Shown here in pieces: positions 5,251 through 12,764 of a stretch of 22,224 bases of DNA. The stretch's first letter is position 1. Every line of letters begins with the position of its first letter. The DNA is taken from NCBI GenBank assembly GCA_964604045.1, contig CAZRXM010000012.1, positions 1-22,224 of the forward strand, given 5' to 3'. Below the pieces are notes generated by a model. The model worked only from the letters and a program-made list of their open reading frames with translations. It was not told where the DNA came from and ran no database searches. Position numbers and translations under genes: made by a program. The DNA is from DRVP01 sp964604045 (lineage in GTDB: Archaea > Thermoproteota > Bathyarchaeia > Bathyarchaeales > Bathycorpusculaceae).

Positions 5251-7386
5251 TTGAGCAGCCACAGCCCCCATCACCATGCTCAACATGTCGGAGAATTTAA
5301 GCGGAGATTCCTGTTTTCACTAGTCTTAACTGTGCCCATTTTGTTGCTTTCCGAAATGGTTCAAATGTGGTTTGGCCTTGAATGGATTAAATTCTCCTTT
5401 CAAAAAGAGGTGCTTTCGCTATTATCGCTTATCGTTTACTTTTATGGAGGCTGGCCTTTCCTTAAAGGCTTGATTGAAGAGGTTAAGGCCAAACAGCCCG
5501 GCATGATGACGCTTATCGGCGTGGCTGTCTCCGTGGCCATGTTTTATTCGCTTGGAACAGTTTTCGTCTTCGGTGGCAAAGACTTCTACTGGGAACTTGC
5601 AACCTTAATCGACGTTATGCTTTTGGGCCATTGGATAGAAGCCAAAAGCGTCATGGGTGCCTCCATGGCTTTGGAGGAGCTTGTCCGCATAATGCCTACA
5701 ACAGCCCACTTGATCAAAAATGGCGAAGTCTTAGACGTGCCGGTTGCCCACTTGCGGAAAGGCGACATCGTATTAGTTCGGCCAGGCGAGAAAATTCCGT
5801 CAGACGGCGTTGTGGTTGAAGGAGAGTCTTTCGTTAACGAAGCTTTGCTGACTGGCGAGTCAAAGCCCATAAGGAAAACTGTTGGCAATGTGGTGGTAGG
5901 AGGCTCTGTAAACGATGAGGGCGTGTTGAAGGTGCGGGTCGAACGGACGGGCGAAGAAACCTATATAGCGCAAGTCGTTAAGCTTGTTAGGCAAGCCCAA
6001 GAAAGCCGTTCAAGGACACAGGACTTAGCCAACAGGGCTGCAGCCCTACTTTTCTACGTGGCGCTTTCAGCCGGAATAGCCGCCTTCACAGTGTGGGGTT
6101 TCCTCGCTGGTCCAGATGTCGCTCTCGAGAGGGCTGTTACGGTGCTTGTGATCGCTTGTCCCCACGCCCTAGGTTTGGCTATACCGCTTGTTGTGGCGCT
6201 TTCTACGTCGATCACCGCGAAAAACGGTATCCTAATCAGGGATAGACGCGCCTTCGAAATGATTAGGGATGTAGATGTGGCGGTTTTCGATAAGACTGGC
6301 ACATTAACGGTTGGCAGGTTCGGTGTAACCGACATCGTCGCCTATGTTCCAGAAGACAAGCTTCTAGGATTGGCGGCTGCTGTGGAGTTTAACTCGGAGC
6401 ATGTGATTGCAAAGGCCATTGTAGAGCATGCCCAAAACAGGGGCGTGAAGATTCCCCAAGCAGCAAAGTTTAAGGCTTTGCCGGGGCGGGGTGCCTACGG
6501 CAAAGTTGGTAGAAGCGAAGTTTACGTTGGAAGCGTTAACCTCTTAGACGAGCTTGGCATAAGCGTTAGCGACCCGAAAGTGTTGGAGCTTATGAGGCAG
6601 GGCAAAACCGTTGTGTTCGTGGTTGTTGACGGCAAACTCGCCGGCGCCGTAGCATTGGCAGACATTATTAGGGCGGAATCCTACGAGGCTGTTAGAGAGC
6701 TTAAAGCAAGAGGGGTGAAAGTTTACATGCTTACAGGCGACTCGGAAGAGGTTGCCAGTTGGGTTGCCAAAGAACTCGGCATAGACGACTACTTCGCCCG
6801 CGTCCTACCGGACAAGAAGGCGGAAAAAATAAAGATGCTGAAAGATGAAGGCTACAGGGTTGCCATGATCGGAGACGGTGTGAACGACGCTCCAGCGTTG
6901 GTTACGGCAGACGTTGGCATAGCTATAGGGGCGGGAACAGACGTGGCAATAGAAAGCGCCGACATAATTCTCGTGCGAAACGATCCAAGGGACGTGGTGA
7001 AAGCCATAGACTTTTCAAGAAAAACCTACGCTAAAATGGTTCAAAACCTCTGGTGGGCAGCCGGCTACAACGCAGTTACAATCCCCTTGGCGGCAGGCGT
7101 CCTGGCAAACTATGGAATAAGCCTGCCGCCAGCTGTAGGCGCAATAATAATGTCCCTAAGCACCGTCATAGTAGCCTTAAACAGCCAAACCTTAAGGAAA
7201 TATGAGCTGGAGGAGGTGAGAGTGAAATTGGAGAAAAAAAGCCTTGTCACAGACCCAGTTTGCGGCATGAAGATAGATCCTGACACAGCTTACAGCAAAA
7301 TCGAACATGATGGACGTGTAGTCTATTTCTGTTCACGGATGTGTGAGGAAGAGTTCAAGAGAAACCCGAAGAAATACTTAAAATAG
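5251..7386 (+). CDS. copB: Heavy-metal P1B-type ATPase, CopB-like, with C-terminal YHS domain
   Basis: The 711-residue pump exports Cu/Ag-type ions using ATP. It has a His-rich N-terminus (SSHSPHHHAQH), paired membrane helices, TGES (about 201-204), the membrane metal motif CPH (303-305) that marks the P1B-3/CopB subtype, the phosphorylation motif DKTGT (347-351) and GDGVND. The last 45 residues form a YHS domain (DPVCGMKI ... YFCSRMC), probably a metal-binding tail. The usual SEHP motif of the nucleotide domain reads SEHV here (about 382-385): the conserved Pro is replaced. I chose TTG at 5251 because GGAG lies just upstream; an in-frame TTG at 5215 would overlap the regulator gene by 20 bases. 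It follows the Lrp gene closely and is probably co-transcribed. Confidence 0.92.
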   Translation: MSSHSPHHHAQHVGEFKRRFLFSLVLTVPILLLSEMVQMWFGLEWIKFSFQKEVLSLLSLIVYFYGGWPFLKGLIEEVKAKQPGMMTLIGVAVSVAMFYSLGTVFVFGGKDFYWELATLIDVMLLGHWIEAKSVMGASMALEELVRIMPTTAHLIKNGEVLDVPVAHLRKGDIVLVRPGEKIPSDGVVVEGESFVNEALLTGESKPIRKTVGNVVVGGSVNDEGVLKVRVERTGEETYIAQVVKLVRQAQESRSRTQDLANRAAALLFYVALSAGIAAFTVWGFLAGPDVALERAVTVLVIACPHALGLAIPLVVALSTSITAKNGILIRDRRAFEMIRDVDVAVFDKTGTLTVGRFGVTDIVAYVPEDKLLGLAAAVEFNSEHVIAKAIVEHAQNRGVKIPQAAKFKALPGRGAYGKVGRSEVYVGSVNLLDELGISVSDPKVLELMRQGKTVVFVVVDGKLAGAVALADIIRAESYEAVRELKARGVKVYMLTGDSEEVASWVAKELGIDDYFARVLPDKKAEKIKMLKDEGYRVAMIGDGVNDAPALVTADVGIAIGAGTDVAIESADIILVRNDPRDVVKAIDFSRKTYAKMVQNLWWAAGYNAVTIPLAAGVLANYGISLPPAVGAIIMSLSTVIVALNSQTLRKYELEEVRVKLEKKSLVTDPVCGMKIDPDTAYSKIEHDGRVVYFCSRMCEEEFKRNPKKYLK

Positions 7387-7444
7387 CCGCGCATGAGGGA
7401 AAAACCTTAACTCGTTTCGTTCGTTGCAGCCTTTTTGGTGGCCT

Positions 7445-8392
7445 TTGGGAAGGCTGGCTGAACTCAAGTTTGCTATGGGCACATCCATGTTTCTTGTCGC
7501 CTCCGTATTCGCCCTGTTCCTTTCAGCCATCAGGTTCGTCTTCCAGGTCAGTCTAATCTACGCCGTTTAGGCATAGACTTCTTTGTACTCATCCAGTACC
7601 TCGTAGGCCCAGCGATTGTGGCCAGCTCCACGAGGCTTAGATATCTGGAGAAGGGCGAAAAACCCTCGGCTTGAAGAAACAGTGAAAGAGCTGGCTGAAA
7701 AAGCCGGGTTGTCCATGCCTAAACTCGCCATAATGCCAGACGAAACACTTAACGCTTTCGTTTTCGGCAGAAAGGCGAAAAAAGCCACGCTGGCTGTTCA
7801 TGAAGGTCTCTTAAAAAACTCAACAGGGACGAGGTTAAGGGCGTTATAGGCCACGAGCTTGGCCACATAGAGCACAGGGACTTCATTGTCATGACAGTGC
7901 TTTCAGCGCTGCCTCTTCTCGCCTACATGATCGCCAGAGCCACCTGGGAGGTTGGAAGATGGATACCAGCGTCCAAGAAGAAGGAGGCAAGCAGCGTTAA
8001 GGCCACCTTTTGCAGTTGCAATGATCTTCTACATCGTTTACATGGNNNNNNNNNNNNNNNNNNNNNNNNNNNNNNNNNNNNNNNNNNNNNNNNNNNNNNN
8101 NNNNNNNNNNNNNNNNNNNNNNNNNNNNNNNNNNNNNNNNNNNNNGGGTCCGGCGACAGCTAAGATGCAGATTTCCGCGATAATGGAGAAGAAGGCGAAT
8201 ACGATTTGGACAAGGACGGTGTTTTAGGCGAACGGGAACTTGAACCAGCCATGGAGAAGGAGGTCAGTCCACTGGACCAAAATAAACACATGGTTCTCCA
8301 CCTATCCGTCAACCTTCAAACGTGTACTGTTGTTGCGTGAGATAGAGATGGAATTGGAAAGCGGAAGATTCACTGTGGACCGCATATATTGA
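7445..8392 (+). pseudogene. Broken HtpX-like M48 membrane metalloprotease
   Basis: Pieces in shifting frames form one M48 (HtpX) zinc protease: an N-terminal membrane helix (ELKFAMGTSMFLVASVFALF), LIQYLVGPAIVAS, LEETVKELAEKAGL, NAFVFGRKAKKATLAVHEGL, the zinc motif GHELGHIEHRD, another helix (FAVAMIFYIVYM), an EF-hand-like DLDKDGVLGERELE, and the C-terminal FSTYPSTFKRVLLLREIEME. Frame changes fall near 7566-7568 (short T run), 7658-7662 (extra A), 7813-7818 (missing A), 7972-7995 and 8260-8275. The 100-base N gap sits inside. Most indels are in homopolymers and the protein sequence between them is well kept, so assembly or base-calling error near a contig end is as likely as true decay. The start at TTG 7445 (GGTGG upstream) is tentative. 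The end overlaps the opposite-strand gene by 23 bases. Confidence 0.75.
8046..8145. other. Assembly gap of 100 N
   Basis: Exactly 100 undetermined bases, the conventional filler for a scaffold join of unknown length. It lies inside the M48 protease gene. True distance and even contig adjacency are not established by the sequence, although M48-like coding on both sides supports the join. Confidence 0.98.
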
Positions 8393-9020
8393 AAGATGTA
8401 GGCCAACATTTGGCGACAAAATCGAGGAGAGCTTCGGTTTCATTGTTTTGTAGGTTAAGCTGGAAGATTCCATCCGCCCAATCCCCCGCCAGCCTTAAGA
8501 GACGATCTTCCAGCTCCTTTCTAACATAGACGACTGCACACTTAACTGAAGGTTTCCAACGTTTCAAAATTGCAAAAGATGCTATGGCGGTTTTAAGCCT
8601 GGAAGAGTCCAGCTCTACCTTGGTGTCCAAAACAACCCTCGGATCCACAAAGCCACCCCTTTTAACTCCCACTGAAACGTCCAGTTCCAACGAGTACCCT
8701 TCACCCTTTCCGAGGCGGATCAAGCATTTTTCAGCCCAGAAAACATCCAGAGGTTTTTCTATAGGGATTTTCGCCTTTAAAAGGCGGTAAACGTATTCTT
8801 CAAAGGCGAGGGCTCTGAACTTGCCGAAAAACTGGGCGGCTCCAATCTCCGTCTTGTTCGCCATTATGGTTTCGAGAAATTCTAGAAAGTTGTCTAAAGC
8901 AAGGGTTTCCATCCACCTTTTGTATTGAGCTTTAAGAGTTTCCCCAAGCCTCTGCTTTCTTTCACTTGTGCTTGTGCAAAGCTCGTCGATGTAGTTTACG
9001 GGCTTCTTTTTCCTTGCCAT
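8370..9020 (-). CDS. Uncharacterised protein with PD-(D/E)XK nuclease-like motif
   Basis: I do not recognise a named family for this protein of about 216 residues. Its second half reads like a PD-(D/E)XK core. Numbered from the upstream TTG at 9032, these are a helix with Glu (ALAFEEYVYRLL, E78/E79), a strand with D118 (SLELDVSV), the strand VVLDTKVE with D136-x-K138, a helix (RLKTAIASFAIL) and a strand (KCAVVYVRKE). This order and spacing are what restriction-endonuclease-fold proteins show. The N-terminal 60 residues are basic and helical. I prefer ATG at 9020: CGATAAAACG, about 22 bases upstream, looks like a TATA box giving a near-leaderless message. It overlaps the broken M48 gene tail to tail and is divergent from thyX. 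Nuclease activity is inferred. Confidence 0.7.
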   Translation of the reverse strand: MARKKKPVNYIDELCTSTSERKQRLGETLKAQYKRWMETLALDNFLEFLETIMANKTEIGAAQFFGKFRALAFEEYVYRLLKAKIPIEKPLDVFWAEKCLIRLGKGEGYSLELDVSVGVKRGGFVDPRVVLDTKVELDSSRLKTAIASFAILKRWKPSVKCAVVYVRKELEDRLLRLAGDWADGIFQLNLQNNETEALLDFVAKCWPTSFNICGPQ

Positions 9021-9091
9021 GAGTGCGTCCAAAAGCGTTTTATCGCAAGCCCGATTTATTTCCTTCGGGTTTAGGGTAAAGGTGTCTAAGA

Positions 9092-9790
9092 GTGAAGGTC
9101 AAACTTCTCCGCTACACGGCTGACCCGGAGCTTCTTTGCGGTGCGGCTGCCTTAACGTCCTCGAAAAGTGGCAGCCCTTCAGAAATGCTTGAGAAAATGG
9201 GCTTGGAAAAAGCTAGACAAATAATCAAGCGGGTAACCAGTTACGGGCACATGTCGGTTATTGAGCATGCTTCTTTTACGTTTAGCATCGAAGAGGTTTC
9301 GAGGGCTTTAACCCACCAGCTTGTACGCCACCGCATCGCCTCCTACACGCAGCAGAGCCAACGCTACGTCCGATACGACACGCTGAAAAGCTATGTAGTT
9401 CCGCCCTCCATAAACGCTAATCCCGAAGCGAAAAAAGTGTTTAATGAAACTTTGGAGCGCATATCTGAAGCCTACAACAGACTTCTGGATATGGGTATTC
9501 CAAAAGAGGACGCCCGCTACATTCTTCCAAACGCCGCCAAAACCAACATAGTTGTAACTATGAACGCCCGTGAACTCCGTCACTTCTTCAACCTCCGCTG
9601 CTGCATGCGCTCCCAGTGGGAGCTCCGCGAAGTGGCGGTTGAAATGCTTCGTCAAGTGAAACAGGTTGCGCCGTCCCTATTTGAAAACGCTGGACCCACA
9701 TGTGTGGAGTTTGGATACTGTCCGGAGGGCAAAATGAAGCCGCCGGAATGCAACATTGAAGAGATTAAAAAGCGCTTCAAAAACCTCTGA
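9092..9790 (+). CDS. thyX: Flavin-dependent thymidylate synthase ThyX
   Basis: This 232-residue protein makes dTMP from dUMP with methylene-folate or methanopterin carbon, using FAD and NADPH. The ThyX signature RHRX7S is exact: R79-H80-R81 to S89 in RHRIASYTQQS, followed by QRYVRY. SYGHMSVIEHASFTF (about 50-64) and RHFFNLRCCMRSQWELR are further family blocks. The start is GTG at 9092 behind GGTG. The intergenic space to the divergent PD-(D/E)XK-like gene holds A/T-rich promoter sequence. The cofE-like gene follows 11 bases downstream, so the two probably form one transcript. Confidence 0.96.
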   Translation: MKVKLLRYTADPELLCGAAALTSSKSGSPSEMLEKMGLEKARQIIKRVTSYGHMSVIEHASFTFSIEEVSRALTHQLVRHRIASYTQQSQRYVRYDTLKSYVVPPSINANPEAKKVFNETLERISEAYNRLLDMGIPKEDARYILPNAAKTNIVVTMNARELRHFFNLRCCMRSQWELREVAVEMLRQVKQVAPSLFENAGPTCVEFGYCPEGKMKPPECNIEEIKKRFKNL

Positions 9791-9801
9791 GCGTAGACCT
9801 C

Positions 9802-10659
9802 GTGAAAACCGGTTTAAGGGCCTATGCCGTAAAAACCAAGTACTGGCGGCCCGGCGAAAACTACGTACTTGAAATAGTTAAAAGTGTTTCTGGAAAGATT
9901 TTGGACGGCGACTTTCTGGTTGTTTCTGAAAAAGCCGTCTCGGTGGCGCTTGGTAACATCGTGGACGAAAGCAGGGTTCATCCAAGCCTCAACGCCAAAA
10001 TCATCGCTAAAATTTGGATGCCAATAGTTTGGGGCTACATTTTGGGTTTCCTCTGCCGCCTAAGACCTAAACTGATACAGCAGCTTCGCAACTACCCACG
10101 GGACGCTGGAAGCCGTCACAAACAGGTCGCCCTCCAACATGCCGGTTTAATGCAAGCCTTAATGTTCGGCTCTGAAGGGGGCATTGATGGATCAAACCTC
10201 CCATACGCATATGTTTCTTTGCCGCTGGAAAACGCTCAGATGGTAGCTGAAGAAATCCGCAGAAAAATCTGCGAAGTGTTGGGGAAGAACGTCTGCGTCA
10301 TGATAGCTGATACCGATAAAACTTATTCCCTCAGAAGCTTCCACTTTACCCCTAGGCCAAAACCCATCAGAGGAATACACAGTTTCGGCGGTTTCATATC
10401 ATACCTCGCCGGGCGAATATTGAAATTGAAGCGGAGGGCAACACCTTTAGCGGTGGCCGGCTGCCATATGTCCGCTGAAGAAGCCTTAGAGATAGCTGAG
10501 TTCGCAAACCGTGCCATGGGATGCGGCGCCGGCAGAACGGTCTGGGAAATGGCCGAAAGGTTCGGGGTTGGCCTAACAGAGGTAAGTTGGGAGATGCTGG
10601 AGGCTGTGGAGCACAAGCCGATAGTCATAGTGCGCAGAACCCATAAATATAGAGCTTAA
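9802..10659 (+). CDS. F420-0:gamma-glutamyl ligase (CofE)-like protein
   Basis: The 285-residue protein shows CofE-family blocks in order: DGDFLVVSEKAVSVA (about 35-49), GGIDGSNLPYAYVSLPLENA matching the GVDxSN...LP block, IRRKICEVLGKNVCVMIADTDKTY matching the IR...GxxVAVIISDT block, and a C-terminal region with GCGAGRTVWEMAERF. CofE adds glutamate to coenzyme F420-0. This protein is divergent: its middle region (about 70-105, IWMPIVWGYILGFLCRLRPK) is hydrophobic and basic and not typical. It could be a paralogue with another substrate. The start is GTG at 9802, 11 bases after thyX, with a weak ribosome site; co-transcription with thyX is likely. Confidence 0.72.
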   Translation: MKTGLRAYAVKTKYWRPGENYVLEIVKSVSGKILDGDFLVVSEKAVSVALGNIVDESRVHPSLNAKIIAKIWMPIVWGYILGFLCRLRPKLIQQLRNYPRDAGSRHKQVALQHAGLMQALMFGSEGGIDGSNLPYAYVSLPLENAQMVAEEIRRKICEVLGKNVCVMIADTDKTYSLRSFHFTPRPKPIRGIHSFGGFISYLAGRILKLKRRATPLAVAGCHMSAEEALEIAEFANRAMGCGAGRTVWEMAERFGVGLTEVSWEMLEAVEHKPIVIVRRTHKYRA

Positions 10660-10731
10660 ACCACTAAGGGAGACGTTGATCGGCAAACGTTCTATACCGC
10701 TTCCCCAACTATTCACTTGAGTTGTTGAAAT

Positions 10732-11516
10732 TTGGAGTTCTACAAAGTAAAAGAAGTTGAACCTGAAGAAGTAGATTCGCTGGTAAACCTTTGTGTTCCC
10801 CCGAAAAACCGCAACTTTCCATCAATCGTTGAAGGAATCAGAGCCAAGCAAAACTGGGCGAGAAAAAGCATCGAATTATTCGGCGGAGTGGCGAAAATAG
10901 CCTACCTAAACGGTTCTCCAGCGGGTTTAATCCAGTATCAGCCGAAACTCGAGGAGAAAGTCTTGGAGATAACGTGCATCCTCGTTCCGGAGAGGCGGAA
11001 TCAGCGGCGGGGCTGGGAAAAGCCCTTCTAAATGCTTTAATAAAGGATGCCAGCGAGCCAAAACCATACTTTGACGAAGCCCCTCCAAAGGCTTTGGTCA
11101 CATGGGCCTTCAACGTGCCAGGCTACTTCCCCCAAAAACATCTTCTACTTGAAAATGGGCTTCAGACCAGTCTTCGAAAACAACCTTTTCCTCCTATATT
11201 ATCCGCTCAGAGAGGGGTATGTCTATAAGCCGATGGAAAAAGGTTTCACTCCGCAACCGGAAGACAAAGGCAAGGCGTTGATATTTTACGACCCTTCCTG
11301 TCCCTTCTGCATGTACTTTACAGAACAAGTTAAGTCTGCGGTGAAAGAGGCAGCGCCGACCTACCAGTGCGTGTCGTAAACATGTTCGAGGAAAGGGATG
11401 AAGTTGAACAACGGGGATATGTGCCACTATGCGCCGTCAACGGTAAACCCATAACCGCTTTCTTCATGGACAGAGAAAACTTTCATGAAGTTAAAGCAGC
11501 GCTGGTGAAAGGCTGA
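10732..11516 (+). pseudogene. Frameshifted GNAT acetyltransferase fused to YoaP-like thioredoxin-fold domain
   Basis: Joined across frames, this is one protein of about 260 residues. The N-terminal GNAT acetyltransferase part includes the acetyl-CoA loop QRRGLGKALLNALI and YLKMGFRPVFENNLFLLYYP. The C-terminal YoaP-like thioredoxin-fold part has YDPSCPFCMYFTEQVK with CPFC. The frame changes near 11009-11012 (one G missing from a G run), 11132-11137 (one extra A in an A run) and about 11355-11362 (one base missing). The reading after each shift is clean, ending with VNMFEERDEVEQRGYVPLCA and FHEVKAALVKG at a TGA. The likely start is TTG at 10732, with a TATA-like element near 10693. Recent inactivation and homopolymer sequencing error both fit. 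Clostridial GNAT-YoaP fusions are the known precedent. Confidence 0.75.
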
Positions 11517-11535
11517 AAGCGAAGTTAGGTAATAG

Positions 11536-12024
11536 TCAAATCAGTGAAGGCTTATACCTCTTTAAGTAGTCCGTTGCGGTTGGGAATATTGCCTTAACCC
11601 TTTCGAGGCGTTTTCTAGCGTTTATACTATTTTCAAGTATTGTAAAAACACGGGGTGTGCTGAACCTTTCAATTTTACCGTTTTCCCTCAGTCTCTCAAC
11701 TTTAATGCAGTCGTCCACTATACAGTTTAAAACGCAGGCTCCACAGTATATGCAGAGCTCATCTATTATGCCCACTTCGCCGCTACTTTTCCAGTAAAGG
11801 GCGTTTGTGGGGCAAGCCTTAATGCATAGCTTGCACTCCACACCCTTGCATATTCGTTTGTCAATCATTATTTTTCCATCAACAAAGAACTCCCTAACAC
11901 CGAGAGGGGCGAGTAGCTCCTTCCGGCGTTTTCGCCTCTTTTTCTCGCTTTCCTCAACAAGCAAACTGAAGATGTCTGCGGACATGTTTTCATTTATTTT
12001 TGTCTTTTGCTCCATTCGATTCAT
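11536..12024 (-). CDS. Two-cluster 4Fe-4S ferredoxin-like protein
   Basis: The 162-residue protein has two cysteine sets. The second, C91-x2-C94-x2-C97-x3-C101, is a standard 4Fe-4S motif. The first, C59-x4-C64-x2-C67-x3-C71-P, has two extra residues after the first Cys. C106 follows closely. The N-terminal 40 residues are strongly basic (EKKRRKRRKELL) and the C-terminus (after about 110) is basic and helical; these may bind a partner or nucleic acid. The role is probably electron transfer; the partner is unknown. ATG at 12024 and ATG at 12015 are both possible starts. It is convergent with the broken GNAT gene, 19 bases apart. Confidence 0.82.
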   Translation of the reverse strand: MNRMEQKTKINENMSADIFSLLVEESEKKRRKRRKELLAPLGVREFFVDGKIMIDKRICKGVECKLCIKACPTNALYWKSSGEVGIIDELCIYCGACVLNCIVDDCIKVERLRENGKIERFSTPRVFTILENSINARKRLERVKAIFPTATDYLKRYKPSLI

Positions 12025-12163
12025 CTAGCCAGCTGCATAGATAATCTAAAATTATTTTTGGTATTATTTATTCCATGTGACAAAAGGTAAAGGGTGAACT
12101 ACCTTAACGTCAGTTTGTCCGTGTTTGGAGAGGTTGTGCTGTGCTACTCGCCGAAAAGTTTTC

Positions 12164-12458
12164 TTAAATGGTAGCTGTTTTCGTTTTGCGGGTTTTTCGC
12201 GTTTTCTCAAGTTCCGAGATTGCTGTGAAATTTATAGTTGCCCCTAGCCTTTATTCTAGGTCGTTTATGCGGGCTTCAAGTTTCTCTATGCTTTAGTCTT
12301 CAACCTAAGCTTTTCTTCCAGATCATTTATGGCAAGTTTTTCCTCTAGAAGCTTAGCTCTCTCTTCGAGGGTTCTTCTCTCCTCGTGAACAAAGCTGAAA
12401 TTCTAGCTCAGCCTTCTTCTATAGGTCTTCGATTTCATGCCATAGTGTCAACTTTCAC
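12164..12458 (-). pseudogene. Degraded coiled-coil gene
   Basis: On the minus strand, three frame fragments together read as one charged coiled-coil: WHEIEDL, a stop (TAG), KKAELEF; then ERRTLEERAKLLEEKLAIND and LEEKLRLKTK; then SIEKLEARINDLE, a stop (TAA), RLGATINF and ISELEKTRKTRK. Heptad-like Leu and Ile spacing persists across the breaks. There are at least two frame changes and two in-frame stops, so unlike the other broken genes this needs more than homopolymer indels and is probably a true pseudogene. A GTG at 12458 could be the old start. No specific family is recognised. The flanking 12025-12163 holds nothing else I can support. Confidence 0.5.
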
Positions 12459-12541
12459 ACACCGCAATTCTTTTTTTTGGGCGTTAAGGTAATAGGGTTA
12501 TGAATTGCGAATCAGTATTAATTGTCCACGTACCAGAAAAA

Positions 12542-12547
12542 TTATAG
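12542..12547 (+). promoter_or_regulatory. TATA-like element of cooT-like gene
   Basis: TTATAG lies about 40 bases before the ATG at 12585, predicting transcription starting near 12570. Pattern-based. Confidence 0.35.
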
Positions 12548-12584
12548 CCACCCAGTCCTTAGAGTAATATCGCTGGCGACGAGT

Positions 12585-12764
12585 ATGTGCGAGTTTAAAG
12601 TAGTCTTAAACGAGAGAGTAGTCTGGAACGACGTTGTCTATGCTAAGGTTGAAAACGGGAAAGTGATCTTAAAGAATGTAGCTGGTCAATCAAAGGAGTT
12701 TAAAAACTGTAAAATCGTTGAAGTGGATGTAAATACGACAAGGCTTGTTTTAGCAAGCCCCTAA
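12585..12764 (+). CDS. cooT: CooT-like nickel-binding protein
   Basis: The 59-residue product starts Met-Cys-Glu-Phe and reads on as VVYAKVENGKVILKNVAGQS and KIVEVDVNTTRLVL, the pattern of the small CooT family. CooT is a beta-barrel dimer that binds one nickel through Cys2 at the N-terminus and helps mature nickel enzymes such as carbon monoxide dehydrogenase. The ATG at 12585 is chosen because it places Cys at residue 2; an in-frame ATG at 12522 would bury it. No CODH gene is in the window, so the client is unknown. The stop codon overlaps the stop of the opposite-strand A22 protease gene. Confidence 0.85.
   Translation: MCEFKVVLNERVVWNDVVYAKVENGKVILKNVAGQSKEFKNCKIVEVDVNTTRLVLASP

Noticed and set aside
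8046..8145. Biological low-complexity or unreadable element
   Set aside because: Exactly 100 N is a standard scaffold filler, not sequence.
7445..11516. Programmed ribosomal frameshifting in the M48 and GNAT-YoaP genes
   Set aside because: Each gene would need several shifts of both signs, mostly at simple A, T or G runs without a consistent slippery site; errors or decay are simpler explanations.
11807..12028. Open frame antisense to the ferredoxin-like gene
   Set aside because: It mirrors the cysteine-rich gene on the other strand and has no ribosome site or protein-like pattern.
12522..12584. 21-residue N-terminal extension of the CooT-like protein
   Set aside because: It would cross the TATA-like element and move the nickel-binding Cys away from position 2.
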